In this document: positions 34,706-45,889 of the stretch, one piece after another | Layout of the letters: the number at the start of each line of letters is the position of its first letter | How positions within the stretch are numbered: position 1 is the first letter of the stretch | From: Coptis chinensis | Lineage: Eukaryota; Streptophyta; Magnoliopsida; Ranunculales; Ranunculaceae | Reading direction: 5' to 3' | Length of the DNA: 64,000 nt | Assembly (NCBI GenBank): GCA_015680905.1 | Contig: CM027381.1 | Location: 90,669,501 to 90,733,500, forward strand | The notes under the pieces: generated by a model | What the model saw: the letters and a program-made list of their open reading frames with translations, nothing else | Told to the model about the DNA's origin: nothing | Database searches by the model: none | Translations under genes and position numbers: made by a program

Positions 34706-35815
34706 TGTTTTTGTTTAAAAGGATGTTCATTAATTTCAAACATCTGTTGATGCTTTTAGTTCAGCCGTTGACTAACCCAAAAAGTAAACAGGACTAAATT
34801 TGTAAATATGCAATGGTATATGGGTAAAACTACATTAAATCAGACAAAAAATGACGAAGAAACGGAGAGATACATAAAAAAATAATATTTCACTATTGCC
34901 CTACTGTAGATAAAAGTCATGATTATTAAAGTATTTTAGATTGTTTCTTCAAGAGCATGGATCTATTGTACTTGTTTCTTTTTTTGGTAATTAGGATCTA
35001 TTGTACTTATTAAAATAATGGCTATACCAAAAAAACAAGTGGAAAACATACAACTATTTGGATAATTTTATTCTTGTTGAGATTCTAGTTGACGGTATCA
35101 CAGTACGTGTCTATATATCTTCAAGAAATTAAGACAAAAAATAAAAGACAACATATACATATTAATTAAGTAAGAAAGAAGTAACTTAGGGGAGCAATTA
35201 TTCTACCTGGCCCTAAAGTGTCCTCATAAATCGCCATGATCAGTCCAAATATTGTACCTGGTAAACAAGACAAAGTTTAGAAACTTCACACTATTTATTA
35301 ACAGCTTGCTCCTAAACCTGGTAAAACTATATATAGTTTTGTCAATATCTTGATAATTCGAATCCAAATCCAAATCCCATTCCAATCCCAATCCAATCCA
35401 TATTTTACAGGCCATTGGATCACATAGTCCAATGGGATTTTGCTAGGATGAAAATGGTCCATCAGATATTTGCAGACCACGTTTAGTAATTAGATAATTA
35501 CTATATTTTGGACCCGAGCACACACCCGGGATCTTTTAGGTATTTTTCATACCAAAGCTCTATAATGTGAAAAACCTTCATACCATGGACTATAGCAATA
35601 AGAAATAATTCCATAATTTAACCTATAAAATTTAACGCTTAAATGTCTAGGAAATTAGAAAAAAGAATAGGGAATATTTAGAAGAAACAATGCAAGATAA
35701 TGAGCTAATTGTTGAGTATCTAAGTTTTAAGAGCTTTAAAATACCATTAGTGGTCTTAGTTTTCAAAGTGTTAGTAATTTCCAAAGCATCTTTGTCCAGG
35801 CTAGTATTTTCACAT
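34706..35815. other. Intergenic; nothing recognised
   Basis: AT-rich DNA. Small open frames (for example minus 35,224-35,480) reflect an imperfect AATCCAAATCCAAATCCCAT run and show no domain. Confidence 0.5.
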
Positions 35816-36785
35816 ACATTTGAGTGACTCGCCTGCATATGTTGCCACACTATTATGCATAGGGTTTTTAGTCGATATCTTCTGTTTCTGAATTTGAACA
35901 GGACATTGAAAGCCTAGCTTGAGCTCTACTGTAGCCATTGATCGAGCTTGGATGTACAACACCTTCAGATAAAGACAATGTTGAGTTGAGCTTTTACCTG
36001 CCTAGACGTCGTCCTCAAACCAAACTCATCCCCTACCCATATCACACTGAATTCCAAAGTGAGTAGTAATTAGTTTTAATTACTTCCTTGGGCCATACAC
36101 ACACAATCATATTTCTCGCTAATGCACATTCTTCTATTCTAACATATCTGTTATCGAGTCTTGAGTGCTTCCCAATATTGCTAGCTACCATTCTCCATGT
36201 GTTCCATACTTTGTTATATATTATCCACTGCAAGTGACTCCCTTGCATATGCTGCCACACTATTATGCATAGGGTTTTTACTAAATATCTTTTGTTTCTG
36301 AATTTGAACAGGACATTGAAAGCCTTGACCTCTACTACTTTAGGCATTGATCGAGCTTGGATGTACAACACCTTCAGATTAAGGTAATGTTGAGTTGAGC
36401 TTTTTCCTGCCTAGACGTCGTCCTCAAACCAAACTCATCCCTACCCATATCACACTTAATTCTAGAGTGAGTAGTAATTACTTCCTCTGGCCATACACAC
36501 ACAATCATATTTCTCGCTAATACACACAGATTAAGGCAATGTTGAGTTGAGCTTTTTCCTGCCTAGACGTCGTCCTCAAACCAAACTCATCCCTACCCAT
36601 ATCACACTTAATTCTAGAGTGAGTAGTAATTACTTCCTCTGGCCATACACACACAATCATATTTCTCGCTAATACACATTCTTCTATTCTAGCATATTTG
36701 TTACCGAGTCTTGAGTGCTTCCCAATATTGCTAGCTACCATTCTCCATGTGTTCCATACTTGGTTATATATTCTCCACTGAAAAC
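35816..36785. repeat. Nested local tandem repeats
   Basis: A unit of about 410 bp starts near 35,820 (CATATGTTGCCACACTATTATG) and recurs near 36,230. Within the second copy a 152-bp segment is repeated again (36,375-36,526 and 36,527-36,678). It carries TTGAGTTGAGCTTTTTCCTG and CCTAGACGTCGTCCTCAAAC. On the minus strand the repeats encode short related peptides (WRMVASNIGKHSRL, RIEECALARNMIVCVWP), perhaps from an old mobile-element protein that I cannot name. Confidence 0.8.
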
Positions 36786-37731
36786 TTGTTTCGACTTACT
36801 TTGTCTTGTCCAAATCACATACACTGCCAACGTTTCTTCAGTACTTCCCTACCGCTCGATCATGTAATACCTGTAGCTACATGATCAACATAATTAGTGT
36901 GCTTTGCAACTGGACTCAAATTAACATAAGTGTCTGTGTAACACCTATAACTCCGTTAGAAGAGGCCACCGAGGAGAGAGTAAATTGCACTTTGTGTACT
37001 CTAGGCATTTTTAGACTTTTCGTGTTGTGGAAATGCCTTCAATCATTTCTATCACTAAAAGGTCTTAATGTAAAAGTTGTTACATTACTAACATATGTTT
37101 TCTTAAATTATTTTGTTGAGCTGCGGCATTACTCTTTGACTGGTCGCAGAACATGGTTCCATTTGAATGGACCTTGTGGATAGGTCATTGAGTGTTCATA
37201 TATTGATTTTTTGACAATAACGTGCCTCATCTTTGTGCCTACATGCTACCGAGAGTCTACATGCTACTGAGAGTTGCATCACATAATAAGCAAACTATCC
37301 TCATTTTGTGCGATCTTACTTCTTATAGTGATGCCAAAGATGTCGTTGCAATATAATACACATTTGAATGAAGTTCACTTCCTTTAATAAAGTACCATTC
37401 AATTGTTGATGTTTTGTTTAAGGTAGACTGTATACTGTATCGTATACCCATTATATGAATGAGAGTGCAATGACTCTGTGTGATCTAGAAAAAACCCCTT
37501 CTCGGCTTAAGGCAAAATTTGCTAGTTTATACTTTCCTAATACCTATGATCCTATAAAAAAAAACATCACATATTGTATGTAACTTCGTTTCACAGATTG
37601 TATTATTCATACAGCTAGGACAAAACATCCAATCCTAAGCTATTAAATGATTCATCATTCATGCTAGGATGAAAAATTCAATCTTGAGCTATATGCAATT
37701 CTAAGCAGTGTAGTAAAACCCAGATAAAAAA
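36786..37731. other. Intergenic; no convincing gene
   Basis: A 125-codon open frame on the plus strand (36,806-37,183) has no recognisable domain or promoter and is treated as chance. Confidence 0.5.
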
Positions 37732-38109
37732 TAGGGGTATTTAGCTTTTGGGCCACATTATAAATGGATAATTTGTAGTTGGTCACCAATTATTCGTTTA
37801 TTAGCGATTGGGCCAAAATTGACGGTTGACTGCGTTGACTTTGCATTGACTATGATTTCACCGTTGGTCAAATAAACAAATTTTGTATAATGACTAAAAC
37901 ACCCTCCACCATTACACTACCACCAGCACCATCTCCAGTAGTATAGTACCTTGACCACTAGCACTACCACCAAAACAACCATGACCACCGAAACCACCGC
38001 CAACATTACCACTACCGGTAGAACCGCCTTTATTAACTGGACTCCCCAATTAATGTGAGATTAACAGAAATCATAATGAAAAACTAAGTTCTAAAATCTC
38101 AACTTATGC

Positions 38110-38490
38110 TTAAGACCTACCATTCCTACAACCAGCAATCTCTTCACATCCTCTAGTATAAGGATTAGCTTGTCCCATAACATGACATTTGTAATATGAA
38201 GCACCAGGCCTATCACATGGAACCATATCTCTCTTCAATGTCTCATAACTAATATATTTCTTCTGCATAAACAACACTCTTCTGTTTATTTCTGAATCCA
38301 TCTCCACATCCATGATCTCCATTTCATTCTTTGTTTCCCAAAAACACAGACCCATTTTCCCAGCGCAAGCCTTCTTCACCATGACTTCAATTCCACTGCT
38401 ATTCAATGATGTTGTGTCCAAAACATGAAAACCACTGCAAATTGAGAAAGTGGTTTGTAACAGTACTAATGCCAAGCAAAGGTTTCTCAT
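38110..38490 (-). CDS. RALF (rapid alkalinization factor) peptide precursor
   Basis: Intronless, 126 residues from the ATG at 38,490. It starts with a signal peptide (MRNLCLALVLLQTTFSICSG). An acidic propeptide follows, then the subtilase S1P-type cleavage motif RRVL at 70-73. The mature peptide has the YISY motif at 79-82 and the four conserved cysteines at 92, 102, 115 and 121, with the ASYYKC and QANPYTRGC family blocks. RALF peptides are secreted to the apoplast and bind FERONIA-family receptor kinases with LLG co-receptors. They also bind leucine-rich-repeat extensins, and they control growth, wall integrity and pH. An ATG at 38,517 would add nine basic residues (MPKRSNKSP) before the signal peptide. 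The gene lies inside the inverted-repeat element. Two CACGTG cores are about 310 bases upstream. Confidence 0.93.
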   Translation of the reverse strand: MRNLCLALVLLQTTFSICSGFHVLDTTSLNSSGIEVMVKKACAGKMGLCFWETKNEMEIMDVEMDSEINRRVLFMQKKYISYETLKRDMVPCDRPGASYYKCHVMGQANPYTRGCEEIAGCRNGRS

Positions 38491-38794
38491 GGGGCTTTTG
38501 TTGCTTCTCTTTGGCATTTTCCTTATCTCTGGTCTCTTTGGAGTAGTAATTGGGTTGGTTAGTTTCTCTCTAGAATGATCATAAATGCAGGGCACCAAGG
38601 TCTCGCTCTCACCAATAACCACTCCAACCCAACTAAGAAGAACCGAACCTGACAGATAGAATCAAGGGTTCAAAAACCCATTAAAGCTTATGTTCGTTCC
38701 TACTCTGATGTGAGGAAGATGATGTGACATCATCACTCATTAAGATTGTTGGGCTTTAACATCTCAAATTTGTTTTGGGCTTTAATGTCTCAAT

Positions 38795-38811
38795 CACGTG
38801 CAGCACACGTG
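38795..38811. promoter_or_regulatory. Two CACGTG (G-box/ABRE-type) motifs upstream of RALF
   Basis: CACGTG at 38,795-38,800 and CACACGTGT containing CACGTG at 38,806-38,811, in the RALF promoter region and inside the inverted repeats. Closely paired G-boxes are typical binding sites for bZIP (ABF) and bHLH factors. A regulatory role here is inference. Confidence 0.55.
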
Positions 38812-39696
38812 TAATGGTAAATGTGTCAATTTCTAAAATATGGACGGATCACTGTCAATTTTGGCTCAATCGCTAATAAACGAACAATTGGTGACCAACT
38901 GTAAATTATCCATTTATAATGTGGCCCAAAAACTAAATACCCCTAAAAAGTATTGTAAGAGCACATCCTTTAAAACGTAAGGAACTAAACTTGGGCATGT
39001 GCATTGTCTAGATATCTCTAACTAAATGTTCTCCAATCAAAGGCTTCACTGCGCTGAAGTATAAAGTTTTGTTTTAAGCAAATAGGTCCATTTATCGGAC
39101 AAAAATGTGTTCTCTGTAGACTCGTAGCCAGGAAATGATGAATCATTTCTACAACATATTGAACTCCTAGAAGTGTTATTGTATACGTTACTAATTACTG
39201 GCTAGAAAATTACTGCAGGCCAAGGATGACGGATCTCCGTCAGAATGATTTTATGCATCACTCCTATGTCACTTATATCATGTTGACAACTTGCCTAGAG
39301 TTTGGAGCTGCGAATGACAGGAGATATGAGGGTGTTTGAGACACGGAGGAAGAGTGGGAAACACAATGTGTGACTTTTACATGTGGCAACGCCTCACTGC
39401 TCACAACATATCGATATTGTCCCCACTTATGTTACCAAACTGCCTATGTAGGGCAATGCATGGGTGTGGGCTGTTAACTCAAAAGGCCTCAACATTAGTA
39501 AGTGGGGAGCAATCTAATATATCAAGATTCCAAGACGGCTTCCAATCAGATATGAGGCTGAACTCACGATGGGTATTAATTACCAAAAAAAAAAAAAACC
39601 CCAAAAATAATTGATGAAGTCGAGAATATATTATGAAATCACCATTTTATTATGGAAAAATTAGTATAATATAATTATATTAAACTTATTGTCCCC

Positions 39697-40888
39697 TTAG
39701 GGGCAATCACACTTACATTTACTCTCTAGACAATACATTATACACTCCTCTCGTGGACAAGTCCTGAACATACAGTCTTGTATAGTCCTACATATGGGAC
39801 CTTCGAAATGAAACGTTGGACGTTGAGATTGTGTAGGTATTCTTTCAGCCTTTATTGGGTTAACCCCAAACACTGAATCTGCAAATTGAAAATTTGTTAA
39901 TGCCTCAAAGTTACAATTTTAATTTTATTCCCACAGTAAATTTAAAGAATGCAATTATTTAAATACGACACATCTTTTTTTGTAAAATTAACTCGTTTTG
40001 CAGATTTTGTGTATGCCAGGTGAATCATCAACATTCTTGTCATCCTGGAAGAGATTTAACAGATTGGAGGATTCACACTACCCTGCAATATGATGTGTTT
40101 ATAAGATATAGTACGTATAGAAATTAAAACATAAAATTGATGTGGTGAGAAGATAATTAAGGGGGAAGTGTGCACATTACTGGTAACTTTATATGGGGAG
40201 GTAAGCCACAACATTACGCGTACCATAGTAAATTGTATATATGAGATTCATATGCATGTAGGTTTTGTTGTAAGGGGGTAGAGTGGGGTTGTGATGTGGG
40301 CATAAAAATCAAGCGAGATAGTGGTGATAAACTGGACGGTACCTAACAACGCTCAACTTTAAACTCTGTCATTCCTTAATAACTAACTTGACGATGATAT
40401 TAAATATGAATTTGAACACGAATATTCTTCATTTAAAAACGAAAAGAAAAAATACATGCAACAGCTAGGTACTCTCCACAACATTGCTCGATTGCTTATT
40501 TAATGTTTTAAATACACAAACCTAATACTTGAATGGTAAAACGTTGAATTTATTAATCAATTATATTATTGCTTATGTTGTCCAATGCATATATAGTTCG
40601 AATTTTGTATAATATTACACTAAAACACGTTATATATTAATTTCCAAGAAGAAACAATGGTGTATTACGTATTGCAAAATTTTATCCAACATTTTTTTTC
40701 CTTAGAAATTGAACAACCAACACTGGAATCGATAAAATATTGTGTTGTATGTGTTAAAATCATTCGGTATATAATCGAAAGAACATCCAAATAAAAGTTA
40801 TATAAGAGAAAAAAAAAGAAAAAGAGAAAAAACCTGATGCAAAAAGCAAGACTACAATAACGAGGAGACTGGACTTGAGAAAAGACAT
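39697..40888 (-). CDS. Secreted cysteine-rich (defensin-like) peptide, two exons
   Basis: Exon 1 (40,834-40,888) encodes a signal peptide, MSFLKSSLLVIVVLLFAS, and ends at CAG|GT. Exon 2 (39,697-39,878) starts after TTGCAG in matching phase and ends at TAA. The product is 78 residues. The mature part carries eight cysteines at 48, 54, 59, 64, 68, 73, 75 and 77. The C-x3-C (64/68) and C-x-C (73/75) pair is the signature of the cysteine-stabilised alpha-beta fold, as in defensin-like peptides. Exon structure, with a short signal-peptide exon then one exon holding all cysteines, is also that of the DEFL/NCR-type families. A TATA box (TATAAATAA) lies about 70 bases upstream of the ATG, at about 40,957-40,965. 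Such peptides serve in defence or in cell-to-cell signalling, for example in reproduction. The target here is unknown. The second copy at 43,6xx-44,729 is broken. Confidence 0.82.
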
Positions 40889-42036
40889 TTTCGTTTTATT
40901 CTGGTTTGTTGTTTGCTACAACTATAATTGTTTCTATTGTGGAAAAGGATGTGAGGTTATTTATAACTAGAAAGAAGCTTGGATTGGTAGACTATTTAAA
41001 GCTTAAAGATCTTTCTACAATCTCGTCTTAATTATATTGCATGTTCTATGTTATTTAAAAATGTCTTTTTCTTTAATTTGTTTCCGTGTTGGGTGTACCT
41101 ATTATTCTAATTTTTTCCCCTATAATATAAAAAAAAAAATAATTTGTTATCTCTTTCATAATTTTGTTTCCCTGTGCATTTTTTTTTATAAGTGCCAAGA
41201 TTTAAAGAGAATATATCCTCTCCCAATGCATACTGTGAGCCAAAACTACAATGTCTTTTGTTACAAAATTTTGTTTTATGTAACACTGGCCTGACCTATA
41301 TATCAGTAATTGTGATAGCTGAAATGGTCTATGTACTTGAGTTCCATCCTATACAAATTTGGCAAAGGAAACTACTTTCCTTTAGCCTTCACATCAATCC
41401 TTATGATCATAATGCATGTGTGGAATTATGTGTGTTGAAAGACGAACGCATATGAAAAGGAGAACAAAATGTCTTTCCTACAAATTAGTATCGGCCATGA
41501 GTTTTTGGTGGCCCAAAGCCAAATTTTACATTGTGGCCCTATATATACTAAATATTCTTTTTATTTTTGACTTAATACTGGAGTGTACTACAATTTTGTG
41601 AGACCTTGACATTTGTTTTATGTACTACACAAAGAAAAAAATATTCGATAATTTAGTCTATTCAATTTGTAATTGATTATATAACAAAAATTATTCCACA
41701 TTAATCAATCGATTAATATTGGGTTGTTGGATCAGTCTAGGCCTTAAAATTACAGCTATTAGGGGAACTATGAAATTAATGGGAATGTAGTTACAGGGAG
41801 GTTGTCTGATGAACATATTTATTTTGCTGACTAGATTAAATTATTTAGTGTGTTTATTATTAGGAACTTTTTATTTTCCCATCTTTTGCATTTTAAAATT
41901 TCCATCGTTATCATTAGACATATGCCTCAAACCCATACATTTTCCTCTTATTAAGCCCACCACTAATTTTCCAATTTCAATGACAAATTATCATACTGTG
42001 GACTTATGTGGTGGCCCCAAAGTCTGAAAAAAAAAA

Positions 42037-42931
42037 ATGGGGCCAAAGCAGTTGCTTGTGTGGCTTAGACTCATGGCCGCCGGGCCATTAGAACAAATTA
42101 AAGAGATCGCAACTAATTCAGAGTTATACCCTATGCCAGCCTTATTCTACCCACAGATTGTGTATCCCGCCCATCTTCCAATACTATGTACCAAATGTAC
42201 CTGCATTGCATTCTATCATTATATTTGTATCCATGAAATCGCTCCCAAAAAACAAGGTTCCAATTGAGGAACAATAAAGATTACTTTTCAGAAGAGTTTG
42301 GCCACATAAACATAATGTTTTTGATGTGTTATGAGATATGGATACACATATGTTTGCAATGAGCATGAGTCCCTCGAAAGAACTTTAGCAGAAAGATTAA
42401 AGGATTTTATAAATAACTAAGGATTACATGCGGATTGTGCATGTCAGCTAGCTCAGTTGGTAAAATCTTAATTTGGGTGATTATCACAGAGGATTAATTG
42501 GGGTTCAAACCCCTGTCTACACACTATTGAGTTACTGATAGCTTTATAAATAGAGTCCTGCAGAATTTTGCATAAAAAAAAAGGGATTACATGCGGATTG
42601 CCCATCAATTAGTAAGCCCATTAGTGAATATATAGGTGGTGTAGAGGTGGCAATATAATAGATGAAGATGTGAAGATTGAAGATTTAGGTTATTGATAAA
42701 GAACGTGGAGCAGGTATTGTCCATTTAATGGATGAGAGTGAAGTCACTGGACACAAAGGGTCTAGTCCTCACACGAAGGTGTTGATATACTATGCTTGCA
42801 ACTTCATAAGGAAGAATCTGAGACAAAGTATTAATAATATATTTGAAATCTCTCACGAATGGCAGCTGAAAGTAGGAATGGCTTATGAGCTTTTGTTTGA
42901 CGTGGTTGATGAGAATGAGATCAACGTATAG
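42037..42931 (+). pseudogene. HAK/KUP/KT potassium transporter C-terminal pseudogene, copy 1
   Basis: The plus strand reads, with breaks, the cytoplasmic C-terminal part of a HAK/KUP/KT K+ transporter. Early motifs are at 42,100-42,290, then RYGYTYVCNEHESLERTLAE and RLKDFI up to 42,417. After a SINE (42,438-42,583) the last part reads GAGIVHLMDESEV, FIRKNLRQSINNIFEISHEW and KVGMAYELLF, ending with TAG at about 42,929. In the family these correspond to the IPPIF, EERF, RYGY and VPHxxLLxVGM blocks before the C-terminus. The transmembrane transporter core is absent. Frameshifts and the SINE make it non-functional. Confidence 0.82.
42438..42583 (+). mobile_element. tRNA-derived SINE with 17-bp target duplication, copy 1
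   Basis: An A-box-like TAGCTCAGTTGGTA (about 42,449-42,462) and a B box GGTTCAAACCC (42,502-42,512) form the RNA polymerase III promoter of a tRNA-like head. An unrelated body and a short A-tail follow. GGATTACATGCGGATTG is repeated exactly on both sides (42,421-42,437 and 42,584-42,600), a long target duplication as made by LINE machinery. The insertion splits the transporter pseudogene. Confidence 0.9.
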
Positions 42932-43587
42932 AAACTAAATAAAATAATGTACAATTATTAATATCAACAATTTTTTCATTTGATTTACGCAGAAAAGGTA
43001 TGTACGTGCAAGTTAGGGTCTTATCTTTATGTAGTTGGTTTTGATAATGCCTTTGATGGGGTGTCTGGAATCTTAAGGCATCATAGGAAATATGCGCCCC
43101 GTTATGCTATGAGTGGCGTAGCCAGGAAATGATGAATCATTTCTACAACATATTGAACTCCTAGAAGTGTTATTGTATACGTTACTAATTACTGGCTAGA
43201 AAATTACTGTAGGCCAAGGATGACGGATCTCTGTCAAAATGATTTTATGCATCATATCACGCCTATGTCACTTATATCTTGTTGGCAACTTGCCTAGAGT
43301 CTGGAATTGCGAATGACAGGAGATATGAGGGTGTTTGAGACACGGAGGAAGAGTGGGAAACACAATGTGTGACTTTTACATGTGGCAACGCCTCACCACT
43401 CATAACATGTCGATATTGTCCCCACTTATGTTACCAAAATGCCTATGTAGGGCAATGCATGGGTGTGGGGTGTTAACTCAAAAAGCCTCAACATCAGTAA
43501 GTGGGGAGCAATCTAATATATTGAGATTCTAAGACGGCTTCCTATCAGATATGAGACTGAACTCACGATTGGTATTTATTAAAAAAA

Positions 43588-43617
43588 ATATATATATATA
43601 TATATATAATAATAATA
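43588..43617. repeat. (AT)n/(AAT)n microsatellite
   Basis: About ten AT units followed by AATAATAATAAT. It replaces the poly(A) present at the same point in copies 1 and 3. Confidence 0.9.
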
Positions 43618-43630
43618 ATTGATGAAGTCG

Positions 43631-44729
43631 AAATGAAACATTGGACGTTGAGATTGTGTAGGTCTTATTTCAGCCTTTACTGTGTTAACCCCAAACACTG
43701 AACCTGCAAATTGAAAAATTGTTATTGCCTCAAAGTTACAATTTTAATTTTATTCCCACAGTAAATTTAAAGAATGCAATTATTTAAATACGACACATCT
43801 TTTTTTGTAAAATTAACTCGTTTTGCAAATTTTGTGTAGGTCGGGTGAATCATCAACATTCTTGTCATCCTGGAAGAGATAAAACAGTTTGGAAGATTCA
43901 CACTACCCTGACATCTGATGTGTTTATAAGAAATAGTATAGAAATTAAAACATAAAATTGATGTGGTGAGAAGATAATTAAGTGGAAAGTGTGCACATTA
44001 GTGGTAACTTTATATGGGGAGGTAAGCCACAACATTACCCATACCACAATAAATTATATATATGAGATTCATATGCATGTAGGTTTTGTTGTAAGGGGGT
44101 AGAGTGGGGTTGTGATGTGTGCATAAAAATCAAGTGAGATAGTGGTGATAAACTGGACGGTACCTAACAACGCTCAACTTTTAACTCTGTCATTCCTTAA
44201 TAACTAACTTGACGATGATATTAAATATGAATTTGAACACAAATATTCGTCATTTAAAAAAGAAAAGAAAAAAGACATGCAACAGCTAGGTACTCTCCAC
44301 AACATTTCTCGATCGCTTAGTTAATGTTTTAGTTACACAAACCTAATACTTAAATGGTAAAACGTTAAAATTTATTAATCCATTATATTATTGCTTATGT
44401 CCAATGCATATAGTGTTCGAATTTTGTATAATATTACACTAAACCACGTTATATATTAATTTCCAAGAAGAAACAATGGTGTATTACGTATTGTAAAATT
44501 TTATCCAATATTTTTTTTTCGTTTGGTGAAATTGAACAACCAACACTGGGATCGATAAAATATTGTGTTGTATGTGTTAAAATCATTCGGTATATAATAG
44601 AAAGAGCATCATGTTCTTGTCCAAATAAAAGTTATATAAGAGTGAGAAAAAACAAGGAAAAAAAGAAAAAAAACCTAATGCAAAAAGCAAGACTACAATA
44701 ACGAGGAGACTGGACTTGAGAAAAGACAT
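43631..44729 (-). pseudogene. Cysteine-rich peptide gene, copy 2, mature peptide deleted
   Basis: Exon 1 (44,675-44,729) still encodes the signal peptide nearly unchanged. Exon 2 starts at 43,703 with SVFGVNTVKAEIRPTQSQRP, and then the frame runs into the deletion junction at 43,630/43,631. Everything from the first cysteine to the stop codon of copy 1 is gone, a 183-bp loss matching 39,623-39,805 with TCG at both breakpoints. The frame continues into AT-repeat sequence and would end without a single cysteine. The TATA region is preserved, so a transcript may still be made, but no defensin-like peptide. Confidence 0.85.
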
Positions 44730-45889
44730 TTTTGTTTTACTCTGGTTTGTTGTTTGCTACAACTATAATTGTTTGTGTTGTGGAGAAGGATGTGAGGTTA
44801 TTTATAACTAGAAAGAAGCTTGGATTGGTAGACTATTTAAAGCTTAAAGATCTTTCTACAATCTTGTCTTAATTATATTGCATGTTCTATGTTATTTAAA
44901 AATGTCTTTTTCTTTAATTTGTTTCCGTGTTGGGCGTACCTATTATTCTAATTTTTCCCCTATAATAGTAAAAAAAATCATTTGTTATCTCTTTCATAAT
45001 TTTGTTTCCCTGTGCAATTTTTTTATAAGTGCCAAGATTTAGAGAGAATATATCCTCTCCCAATGCATAATGTGAGCCAAAACTATGTCTTTTGTTACAA
45101 AATTTTGTTTTATGTAACACTGGCCCGACCTATATGTCAGTAATTGTGACAGCTGAAATGGTCTATGTACTTGAGTTCCGTCCTATACAAATTTGGCAAA
45201 AGAAACTACTTTCATTTTGCCTTCACATCAATCCTTGTGATCATAATGCATGTGTGGAATTATGTGTATCGAAAGACGTACGCATATGAAAAGAAGAACA
45301 AAATGTCTTCCCTACAAATCAGTATCGGCCCTGGGTTTTTGGTGGCCCAAAGCCAAATCTTACATTGTGGCCCTACATATACTAAATTTTCTTTTTATTT
45401 TTGAGTTAATACTGAAGTGCACTACAATTTTGTGAGACCTTGACATTTGTTTTATGTACTACTCAAAGAAAAAAATATTCAATAATTTAGTTTATTTGAT
45501 TTGTAATTTTGTGATTTTGATTATAGAACAAAAATTATTCCACATTAATCAATTGATTAATATTGGGTTGTTGGATCAGTCTAGGCCTTAAAATTACAGC
45601 TATTAGGGGAACTGTGAAATTAATGGGAATGTAGTTACAGGGAGGTTGTCTGATGAACATATTTATTTTGCTGACTAGATCAAATTATTGAGTGTGTTTA
45701 TTATTAGGAACTTTTTATTTTCCCATCTTTCGCATTTGAAAAATCCCATCGTTATCGTTAGACATAAGCCTCAAACCCATACATCTTCCTCTTATTAAGC
45801 CTGCCACTAGTTTTCCAATTTCAATGACAAATTATCATATTGTGGACTTATGTTGTGGTGGCCCCAAAGTCTGACAAAAAAAAAGTTGG

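Larger units (their letters stand above)
37732..38945. mobile_element. 1.2-kb segment with 92-bp terminal inverted repeats enclosing a RALF gene
   Basis: Positions 37,732-37,823 (starting TAGGGGTATTTAG) and 38,854-38,945 are inverted copies differing at five of 92 positions. The structure is that of a DNA transposon with long inverted ends carrying a host-type gene. No 8-9-bp target duplication was found. A TA duplication is possible if the element begins GGGG, but TA is too short to prove anything. Confidence 0.65.
39121..43117. repeat. Tandem segmental duplication, copy 1 (4.0 kb)
   Basis: The copy begins at GTAGCCAGGAAATGATGAATC (about 39,124) and is collinear with 43,118-46,967 over nearly all its length. 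It holds the intact cysteine-rich peptide gene (-), the potassium-transporter pseudogene (+) and the SINE. Confidence 0.93.

Noticed and set aside
36806..37183. 125-codon plus-strand ORF
   Set aside because: No domain, no signal peptide, no promoter evidence, and it begins at the edge of the local tandem repeats; probably chance.
39336..39614. Open frame beginning MRHGGRVGNTMCDFYMWQRL, present in all three tandem copies
   Set aside because: The underlying DNA resembles a common plant dispersed repeat and the frame is not better conserved than its surroundings, so it is a duplicated non-coding repeat.
42448..42520. Possible functional tRNA gene (A and B boxes)
   Set aside because: The cloverleaf cannot be closed around a proper anticodon arm, and the A-tail with 17-bp target duplication identifies a SINE.
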